In this document: positions 1 through 4,959 of the stretch, in pieces
Numbering within the stretch: the stretch's first letter is position 1
Layout: every line of letters starts with the position of its first letter
Program-made: the position numbers and the translations under genes
Notes under the pieces: generated by a model
Databases searched by the model: none
The model's input: only the letters and a program-made list of their open reading frames with translations
What the model was told of the DNA's origin: nothing
DNA from: Verrucomicrobiota bacterium
GTDB taxonomy: Bacteria; Verrucomicrobiota; Verrucomicrobiia; Opitutales; Opitutaceae
Assembly (NCBI GenBank): GCA_023430825.1
Contig: JAEYYL010000350.1
Location: forward strand, 1 to 6,458
Direction: 5' to 3'
DNA length: 6,458 nt

Positions 1-668
1 TGGTAGGAGAAGCGGCGGTGGGTGAAGATGTGGACGAAGAGCAGGCCGCCCGGCTTGAGCCAGCGCGCGATCGCGGCGAGGAGGCGCTGGTAGTTTTTCA
101 TGTGCTCGAACATCTCCACGCTGACGACGCGGTCGAATTGCGCGGGGGCGATGTCGAAGGTGTTGAGGTCGCAGGTGAGGATGCGGAGGTTGGCGAGACC
201 GCGTTTGCGCGCTTCGGTGTCGATGAATTCCTTTTGCGTGCGGGAGTTCGAGACGCCGGTGATTTTGGCGCGGGGAAATTTTTCCGCGAGGTAGAGCGAG
301 AGGGAGCCCCAGCCGCAGCCGAGTTCGAGGATGTGCTGGCCGTCGGCGAGTTGGGTGCGCTCGACGTAGAGGGCGAGCATGGCGTCCTCGGCTTCGGCGA
401 GCGTGGCGTCGGGAGCAGGGTAAAGGCAGCCGGAGTATTTGAGGCGCGGCCCGAGGCAGAGTTGATAGAAGCGCGTGGGGACCTCGTAGTGCTGCTCGTT
501 GGCGGCGAGGGTGTTTTCGGCGATGGGGCGGGTTTTCAGGTCGGCGACGTAACGTGCGGCGTCGTAGCGCGCGGATTCGTCGCGGAGGCGCTGCGCGAGC
601 AGGCGGCGGATGCCGGCGCGGAGCAGGCGGTCGGGCAGGAGATTTTTTTCGAGGAGGGTGTCGAGCAT
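1..668 (-). CDS. SAM-dependent methyltransferase, CFA synthase/coclaurine N-methyltransferase-like, 3' end cut off
   Basis: The first 222 codons of a class I SAM methyltransferase are present; the rest lies beyond base 1. Seen directly: an ATG at 668-666; an N-terminal helix with PDRLLRAGIRRLL (residues 12-24), typical of this subgroup; the SAM-binding motif I ILELGCGWGSLSLYL (113-127); NSRTQKEFID (141-150); VSVEMFEHMKNY (182-193); and a post-motif strand KPGGLLFVHIFTH (205-217). From family knowledge, these stretches resemble plant (S)-coclaurine N-methyltransferase more closely than E. coli Cfa, including the Glu-x-x-Glu-His triad (E185, E188, H189) that carries catalysis in the plant enzymes. 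Relatives are about 350 residues, so roughly a third is missing. The start follows the DUF1295 stop by 8 bp, so it is co-transcribed. No good ribosome-binding site is visible. In this lipid-gene context an acyl-chain or lipid head-group methylation is likelier than alkaloid chemistry, but the substrate is unknown. Confidence 0.9.
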   Translation of the reverse strand, partial: MLDTLLEKNLLPDRLLRAGIRRLLAQRLRDESARYDAARYVADLKTRPIAENTLAANEQHYEVPTRFYQLCLGPRLKYSGCLYPAPDATLAEAEDAMLALYVERTQLADGQHILELGCGWGSLSLYLAEKFPRAKITGVSNSRTQKEFIDTEARKRGLANLRILTCDLNTFDIAPAQFDRVVSVEMFEHMKNYQRLLAAIARWLKPGGLLFVHIFTHRRFSY

Positions 669-676
669 GGCGGAGT

Positions 677-1474
677 TCAGGTGCGCGGGGGGTGCTTCGG
701 AAACCACGGGACGAAGGCGCTGGTGCGTTCCTGGTAGCGGCGGTAGGCGTCGCCGCGGGAGCGGAGGCTTTGGGCTTCGGTCGTGGGCAAACCTGTTACG
801 CGCAGGAGCAGCCAGAGGATGCAGGCGGGGCCGATGAGGCCGAGCCAGCCCCAGGGCGACGCGAGCGCGAAAAGTGCGTAGGCGACCCACGTGAGCCATT
901 CGAAAAAATAGTTGGGGTGGCGGCTGGTGCGCCAAAGGCCGGTGTCGCAGACGCGGCCGCGGTTGGCGGGGTTGCGCTGGAAGGCGGCGAGTTGGGCGTC
1001 GGCGAGGGCTTCGCCGCTGACGGCGAGCAGCCAGAGCGCGGCGCCGGCGAGTTCGAGCGGGTGGAGCGAAGGCGTGGGATTGCGAACGACGAGGAGGAAG
1101 CCGATGCCGAGGAGAGGGACGGAGACAGCCTGGAGTTGGAAGAAGCCGAACATCTTCGGGGCGAAGCGGGCGGACCAGTCGCGGCGGAGTTGTTGATAGC
1201 GGGCGTCCTCGCGCGGGTGGTGACCGAAGACGCGGATCGCGAGGTGAGTGCCGAGGCGCACGCTCCCGAGCACGACCATCGTGGCGAGCAGCGCGCGGCG
1301 CACGGGCCACCCCGTGCCGATGAGCGCGTAGAATGCGGCGAGGGCGCCGAACGCGTAGGACCAGGCGACGTCGACGATGCCGTAGTTGTCGATGCGTCGG
1401 GCGAGCAGGTAGGTGGCGGCAAAGACGAGCAACAGCGCGACGACGGCGAGGACCAATGGCATGAATGGAGTCAC
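677..1474 (-). CDS. DUF1295 integral membrane protein (steroid 5-alpha-reductase superfamily)
   Basis: A 265-residue polytopic membrane protein. Hydrophobic segments lie around residues 6-24, 36-54, 58-80, 110-131, 139-160 and 192-226. Family marks that I can see are DNYGIVDVAWS (29-39) near the N-terminus, R-V-C-D-T-G-L-W-R-T-S-R-H-P-N-Y-F (174-190), the RHPNYF signature of the 5-alpha-reductase/ICMT-like fold that binds a nicotinamide cofactor or lipid-like substrate, and a C-terminal YRRYQERTSAFVPWFP (244-259). Known relatives reduce carbon-carbon double bonds or methylate lipids; the DUF1295 branch has no settled reaction. The favoured start is GTG at 1474, which overlaps the DUF2062 stop as GTGA; an in-frame ATG at 1462 is an alternative that would remove four residues. 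DUF1295 genes are recurrent neighbours of CFA-synthase-like methyltransferases, so a role in processing a modified acyl chain in the membrane is inferred. Confidence 0.93.
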   Translation of the reverse strand: MTPFMPLVLAVVALLLVFAATYLLARRIDNYGIVDVAWSYAFGALAAFYALIGTGWPVRRALLATMVVLGSVRLGTHLAIRVFGHHPREDARYQQLRRDWSARFAPKMFGFFQLQAVSVPLLGIGFLLVVRNPTPSLHPLELAGAALWLLAVSGEALADAQLAAFQRNPANRGRVCDTGLWRTSRHPNYFFEWLTWVAYALFALASPWGWLGLIGPACILWLLLRVTGLPTTEAQSLRSRGDAYRRYQERTSAFVPWFPKHPPRT

Positions 1475-2070
1475 GGGATGGGGTGATCGGCAGGCGGAGG
1501 CGCGGCGGCGGCGGTCTGGGTTTTAGCGCGGGAGATGCCGCGGGTGAGGGGCAGCGCGATGTAATACACGGCGGCGATGTAGAACGGGGCGAGGATGCAC
1601 CAGCCGACGATGGCGTGGAGGCCGGCGACGCCGAACTCCTGCAGGAAGCGCGCGGGAGAATCCCAAAGCAGCTGGCCCATGTGGCGGAAGTTCAGGTCCG
1701 CGTGCGAGACGCCGAAGAAGCGTCCGCCGAAATTCATGCAAAGATAAATCGCGGGAAGGTGCGCGGGCCAGAGGGCCTGATTGATGAGCTGAATGATCGG
1801 CTGGTTGAGTCGCAGCGCGATCGCGACGAGGAAACAGAGCAGCGTGGTCGTGCCGAGAATCGGGAAGATTGCGAACGCGCTACCGACGGCGATGGTGAGT
1901 GCGATCTTGTGCGGCGTGATGCCCTGGGTGAGTTGCGCGACGATCGGATCGCGGACGCGGCGTTGCCAGACGGAGCGCCCGGCCGGCGAGGCAGACGGAT
2001 GAAGCGAAGACACGAAGCGAGTCTCGGACGAGCGGGGCGAGGCGTAAAGCGCACCGGTGGTGACATTCAT
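1471..2070 (-). CDS. DUF2062 domain membrane protein
   Basis: A 199-residue protein. After a polar N-terminus of about 40 residues rich in Ser, Ala and Arg comes the DUF2062 core: LTQGITPHKIALTIAVGSAF (47-66), a Pro-Ile-Leu-Gly-Thr-Thr turn (70-75), and RLNQPIIQLINQ (87-98). Further hydrophobic spans lie near 100-112 and 148-174. The Gly-x-x-Pro before the first membrane span and the Arg-Leu-Asn after the second are characteristic of the family. The function of DUF2062 is not established; it is found alone or fused to glycosyltransferases and is presumed to be a membrane protein. The ATG at 2070 overlaps the stop of the DUF1475-like gene (ATGA), and its own TGA overlaps the GTG of DUF1295, so it is translationally embedded in the operon. 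The open frame continues upstream to 2958, but that extension is an Arg/Pro/Ser-rich shadow of the neighbouring genes and is not part of the protein. Confidence 0.9.
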   Translation of the reverse strand: MNVTTGALYASPRSSETRFVSSLHPSASPAGRSVWQRRVRDPIVAQLTQGITPHKIALTIAVGSAFAIFPILGTTTLLCFLVAIALRLNQPIIQLINQALWPAHLPAIYLCMNFGGRFFGVSHADLNFRHMGQLLWDSPARFLQEFGVAGLHAIVGWCILAPFYIAAVYYIALPLTRGISRAKTQTAAAAPPPADHPIP

Positions 2071-2468
2071 GCGGCGGCGAGGCCGATGACGAGGAGGCCG
2101 ACGGCGGCGAGCGCGAGGCCGAGCGGGCTGGGGCCGTCGCGGCGGACGGTGAGGATGTCGACGAGTTTCGCGTGAGGGGGCACACGGAAGAGCTCGGCGA
2201 GCGCGTAGATCGCCATCGCGATGTTGCCGAGGAGCAGGATCGCGACGAGCCAGGCGAGCCGGGCGACGGTGGAGGTTTGTTTGTAGGCGATCCAGACGTA
2301 GAACGTGAGGAAGCCCCAGTAGGCATCGACGAGCGTGGCGAGGAACCACGGGTGGGTGGCGACGTCGCGCGGCACGGCGAAGAGGGGGCACTGGAACGAG
2401 GCCCACGATGTAACCGCGAGCATCGATGCGAGGACGAGGAGGAAGAAGAGGCGGAGGGCGAGGAGCAT
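2067..2468 (-). CDS. Small membrane protein, DUF1475-like
   Basis: A 133-residue hydrophobic protein with about four membrane segments (roughly residues 2-20, 42-61, 70-92 and 115-132). The most distinctive stretch is PWFLATLVDAYWGFLTFYVW (40-59) followed by IAYKQ, then LLLGNIAMAIYALAELFRV (78-96). The Asp-x-Tyr and Trp-x-Ala-Tyr-Lys pattern plus the following span fits my memory of DUF1475, a family known in plants and bacteria without an assigned function; no search was possible, so the family name is a good guess. I chose the ATG at 2468 because it opens a signal-anchor-like helix. The open frame reaches back to 2621, but that extension overlaps the end of the methyltransferase gene and is Arg/Pro-rich. 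The stop overlaps the start of DUF2062 (ATGA). No Shine-Dalgarno site is evident in the 53-bp spacer before it. Confidence 0.82.
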   Translation of the reverse strand: MLLALRLFFLLVLASMLAVTSWASFQCPLFAVPRDVATHPWFLATLVDAYWGFLTFYVWIAYKQTSTVARLAWLVAILLLGNIAMAIYALAELFRVPPHAKLVDILTVRRDGPSPLGLALAAVGLLVIGLAAA

Positions 2469-2473
2469 GGGGC

Positions 2474-2500
2474 GGAGCGAAGCGGAAAAGGAGCGAAGCG
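2474..2500. repeat. Direct repeat GGAGCGAAGCG in the spacer before the DUF1475-like gene
   Basis: The 11-base unit occurs at 2474-2484 and 2490-2500 (16-base period), with a shorter GGAGCGA remnant at 2507-2513. On the transcribed strand it reads CGCTTCGCTCC, just ahead of the ATG at 2468, where a ribosome-binding site would be expected but is not seen. The role is unknown. Confidence 0.6.
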
Positions 2501-2521
2501 AGGTGGGGAGCGACCCGGCGG

Positions 2522-3910
2522 CTACAGGGAGAGGTTGTTGGAGCGGGTGTGGAGCGTATGGACGACGGAGATGTTGCGCAGGGCGAAGGCGGCTTCGCAG
2601 TAGGCGAGATAGTAGCGCCATTTGCGGATGAAACGGTCGTCGAAACCCAGCGCGCGGACCTCAGGGAGGCGGTCGTGGAAATTGCGCGACCAGGCGCGGA
2701 GCGTGCGCGTGTAATCGGCGCCGAGATCGTCGACGCGGTGGAGCACGAAGCCGCCGGCGCGGGCGAGCTGGTCGTTGACGCGGTTGAGCGAGAGCAGGAG
2801 CGAGCCGGGGAAGATGTGTTTCTGGATGAAATCGACGCCGGTGCGAAACTGATCGTATCGAGAATCTGGACACGTGATGAACTGGAGCGCGAGCAGGCCG
2901 TCGGGCTTGAGGACGCGGTCGAGCGTGGCGCAGAACGCCGGGAGGTAGCGGTGGCCAAGGGCCTCCATCATCTCGATGGAGACGATCTTGTCGTAGCGGC
3001 CGGTGACGTCGCGATAGTCGCGGAGCTGCACGTCGACGCGATCGGCGAGGCCCGCGGCGGCGATGCGGGCGCGGGCAAAGTCGAACTGTTGTTGCGAGAT
3101 CGTGAGCGTGGTGACGCGGCAGCCGTAGGTGCGAGCGGCATGGAGCGACCATCCGCCCCAGCCGGTGCCGATCTCGAGCACGTGGTCGGAGGGTTGGAGG
3201 CGGAGGCTGCGGCAAAGGGCGTCGTTTTTTTCACGCTGGGCCTGCTCCAGCGTGAGTTCGGGCGAAGTCCACTTCGCGGCGGAATACATCATCGATGGAT
3301 CGAGCCAGAGCGCGAAGAAGGCGTTGGAGAGATCGTAGTGCTCGCGGATGTTGCGGCGGGCGGTGGCGCGCGAGTTGGGGCGGAGGAGATGGCTCGCGCG
3401 GTTGGTGAAGCGGAGAAAATTGAGGGCGAGCGAGCGGGCGCGGCGCGAACCGGAGAGCGTGGGCGCGTGATCGTGGTTGAGAATGAACCAGGCGATCACG
3501 GCGGGCAGGTGAGGCGTGTCCCAATCGCCGTCGAGATACGACTCGGCGAAACCGATATCGCCGGACCAGAGGCATTTTTCGAAAAAGCGGAGGTCGTGAA
3601 TGCGGAGCGTGGCGGTCGCGGGGATGCCGGCGGGCAGGGTGGAAGGGAGTGGCGCGGCGGAGAGGTCGCCGAACTCGTGGACGGTGCCGTCGGGGAGTTC
3701 GAGCCGCAGCCGGCCGCGCGGGAGCGCGGCGAGCGCGCGGAGAACGGCGCGCTGGGCGAACGTGGGGCGTGATCCGCGGGAAGCAGGCGAACGTGCGAAA
3801 GCGGGCGCGGGCGCCGAGGGAAAGTAACCCATTGGGTTGCTTTGTGAGCGGGCGCCGGAGTGGTAGGCGGACGGCGAGAGGGGTGGGTCCAGAGGAGCGG
3901 GTTGTGTCAT
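2522..3910 (-). CDS. Cyclopropane-fatty-acyl-phospholipid synthase family methyltransferase (COG2230)
   Basis: A 462-residue SAM-dependent enzyme expected to transfer a methylene or methyl group onto the double bond of phospholipid acyl chains at the cytoplasmic membrane. Visible features: IREHYDLSN (188-196); DPSMMYSAAKW (204-214); SAM motif I VLEIGTGWGGWSL (244-256); RDYRDV near 303-308; VSIEMMEALG (310-319); DFIQKHIFPG (360-369); GADY (397-400); and a C-terminal ALGFDDRFIRKWRYYLAYC segment. From family knowledge the last two regions look more like plant cyclopropane synthases and their bacterial relatives than E. coli Cfa (382 aa). Relative to E. coli, the bicarbonate-site Cys139 corresponds to A211 and His266 to Q343, while E316, I345 and Y400 are kept. 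The first 50 or so residues are Pro/Ser/Ala-rich and unconserved. I chose the ATG at 3910 because it overlaps the DUF1365 stop (ATGA); an ATG at 3832 is an alternative. Cyclopropanation versus simple methylation is open. Confidence 0.95.
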   Translation of the reverse strand: MTQPAPLDPPLSPSAYHSGARSQSNPMGYFPSAPAPAFARSPASRGSRPTFAQRAVLRALAALPRGRLRLELPDGTVHEFGDLSAAPLPSTLPAGIPATATLRIHDLRFFEKCLWSGDIGFAESYLDGDWDTPHLPAVIAWFILNHDHAPTLSGSRRARSLALNFLRFTNRASHLLRPNSRATARRNIREHYDLSNAFFALWLDPSMMYSAAKWTSPELTLEQAQREKNDALCRSLRLQPSDHVLEIGTGWGGWSLHAARTYGCRVTTLTISQQQFDFARARIAAAGLADRVDVQLRDYRDVTGRYDKIVSIEMMEALGHRYLPAFCATLDRVLKPDGLLALQFITCPDSRYDQFRTGVDFIQKHIFPGSLLLSLNRVNDQLARAGGFVLHRVDDLGADYTRTLRAWSRNFHDRLPEVRALGFDDRFIRKWRYYLAYCEAAFALRNISVVHTLHTRSNNLSL

Positions 3911-4776
3911 GGAATGCTGGATACGAGAGAGCGGTGCGGGCGGTGGAGGTCGCGCTGGTCGGCGCGGCGGGCGGCCTTGGGGAACCACGGCACGCGCTTG
4001 AGCCAGAGACGCAGGGCATGCCAGTGGATCAGCGCGACGACGCGCAGAGAGAGCAGCGGGTATTTCAGGGTAAACCACGCGAGGCGGGCGGAAGTGAGTT
4101 CGCGGCGCGGGCCGGCGAGGGTGCTGGTGAGCGTGCGAGTGGCGCCGGCGTGGTCGTCGATCTGGATGGAGAGTTGTTCTCCGGGCGCGCGAAGGTGGAA
4201 GTCGAAGGCGACGTCGACGTCGGAAAACGGAGAGACGTAGAAGTGTTTTGGCGTTCGAATCCGGAAGCTGGATACGGTGGCGGCTGGGTCGGCGGAAGGG
4301 GCGGGCGGGATGAAGTAGGGCTTTACCTCGCGGAACGTGTTCGTGACTTCGGCGAGGGCGGCGACGGGGCGGCCGGTGCGGTCGAAGCAGAAGTAAAACG
4401 ACACGGGGTTGAAGAGATGGCCGAGGATGCGGGGGAGCGTGACGAGCAGCACGCGTCCGCCGGCGAGATCGATGCCGCGGGTGGCGAGGAAGGCGATGAC
4501 GCGGGCTTTGAGGTCGCGGGGTTTGTCATCTATTAGATGACAAACGGCGGGGGGAGGCGTGGAGGGTTGGTGGAGGGGTTGGTGGGTGGGGAGGTAGTCG
4601 CGGTCGCGGAAGGAGTAGAGGTTGGGGCGTTCGAGGGAGAAGAGGCGGAGGCGGCGGGGGAGCGAGGGAAGTTCGTCGAGGTCGAGGGCGAAGAGGAAAA
4701 GGCGATAGACGAAACGGTGCTTCCGCGGGTGAAGGCGGGCGTGCATGACGCGGCACTCGTAGAGGCAGGAGTTCAT
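3907..4776 (-). CDS. DUF1365 family protein
   Basis: A 289-residue protein with the DUF1365 (COG3496) marks in order: an N-terminal YECRVMHARLHPRKHRFVYR block (6-25); LDLDELPSL (31-39); SLERPNLYSFRDRDYL (47-62); LPRILGHLFNPVSFYFC (114-130); EVTNTF (143-148); KHFYVSPFSDVDVAF (177-191); and IHWHALRLWLK (250-260). No membrane span is obvious apart from a weakly hydrophobic stretch near 236-252. The biochemical role is not established; it almost always sits between a COG2907 flavoprotein and a CFA-type methyltransferase, exactly as here. The ATG at 4776 opens the conserved block; the open frame extends to 4926, but that part is Pro/Ser-rich and unlike the family. The stop overlaps the methyltransferase start. 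Oddity: residues about 63-88, between the RDYL and LKARV blocks, hold a proline/histidine/glutamine repeat and a palindrome-encoded VCHLIDDK, which looks like an in-frame insertion. Confidence 0.92.
   Translation of the reverse strand: MNSCLYECRVMHARLHPRKHRFVYRLFLFALDLDELPSLPRRLRLFSLERPNLYSFRDRDYLPTHQPLHQPSTPPPAVCHLIDDKPRDLKARVIAFLATRGIDLAGGRVLLVTLPRILGHLFNPVSFYFCFDRTGRPVAALAEVTNTFREVKPYFIPPAPSADPAATVSSFRIRTPKHFYVSPFSDVDVAFDFHLRAPGEQLSIQIDDHAGATRTLTSTLAGPRRELTSARLAWFTLKYPLLSLRVVALIHWHALRLWLKRVPWFPKAARRADQRDLHRPHRSLVSSIP
4521..4545. repeat. Perfect 11-bp inverted repeat inside the DUF1365 gene
   Basis: GTTTGTCATCT and AGATGACAAAC are exact reverse complements separated by ATT. The element is AT-rich within a strongly GC-rich gene and encodes V-C-H-L-I-D-D-K in the DUF1365 frame, in a segment between conserved blocks where relatives are usually shorter. 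It could be the palindromic core of a small inserted repeat, a protein-binding site, or an mRNA hairpin. Confidence 0.85.
4564..4587. repeat. 12-bp tandem repeat (two copies) in the DUF1365 gene
   Basis: GGGTTGGTGG recurs at 4564-4573 and 4576-4585, giving a 12-base period that keeps the reading frame and encodes a repeated His-Gln-Pro unit (minus strand T-H-Q-P-L-H-Q-P-S). It lies about 20 bases from the palindrome, and together they fill the apparent insertion in the protein. Confidence 0.75.
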
Positions 4777-4959
4777 GCGGAGAGGCGGTGGCGATGGAAA
4801 CGGGTGGAGCGATGAGGGCGAGGCCGGGAGAAGATGGGCCGTGGTGACGATGATGGTGTTACGGACGAGGGAGGGGATCTGGATGCATCGCGGGACAGGA
4901 TCGCGGGGGTTGGCTGGCGTAAGCACGGAGGCGCGAGACGGCGGGTCGGAGACCGCGCC
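4777..4959 (-). other. 183-bp spacer between the flavoprotein and DUF1365 genes
   Basis: This is the only long gap inside an otherwise overlapping operon. It carries a hairpin next to the flavoprotein stop and otherwise a pyrimidine-rich, unstructured minus-strand stretch with no convincing promoter hexamers, Shine-Dalgarno site or small gene. An in-frame N-terminal extension of DUF1365 to 4926 would cover most of it, but its composition argues against coding. Confidence 0.5.
4940..4959 (-). repeat. Hairpin immediately after the flavoprotein stop, REP-like
   Basis: On the minus strand the sequence GGCGCGGTC, TCC, GACCCGCC forms two 4-bp stem blocks (GGCG/CGCC and GGTC/GACC) separated by one bulged C, with a 3-base loop. 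It starts within a base of the TAG stop. There is no following U-run, so a classical intrinsic terminator is unlikely; an mRNA-stabilising hairpin or a dispersed REP-type intergenic element is more plausible. Its copy number in the genome cannot be judged from here. Confidence 0.5.

Noticed and set aside
18..1486. Plus-strand open frames of 239 and 310 codons at the left end
   Set aside because: They are antisense to the second methyltransferase and to DUF1295, are repetitive in Glu, Gly and Ala, and lack a credible start or motif.
2071..2958. N-terminal extension of the DUF2062 frame to give a 495-residue protein
   Set aside because: The extension is Ser/Arg/Pro-rich and runs through the real DUF1475-like and methyltransferase genes in another frame; the ATG at 2070 gives a family-sized protein with an ATGA overlap.
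2426..3772. 448-codon plus-strand open frame opposite the CFA-type synthase
   Set aside because: Same shadow composition and no recognisable domain; the minus-strand gene is clear.
4777..4926. Upstream start of DUF1365 at 4926
   Set aside because: The extra 50 residues are Pro/Ser/Leu-rich with no resemblance to the family N-terminus, which begins at the block opened by the ATG at 4776.
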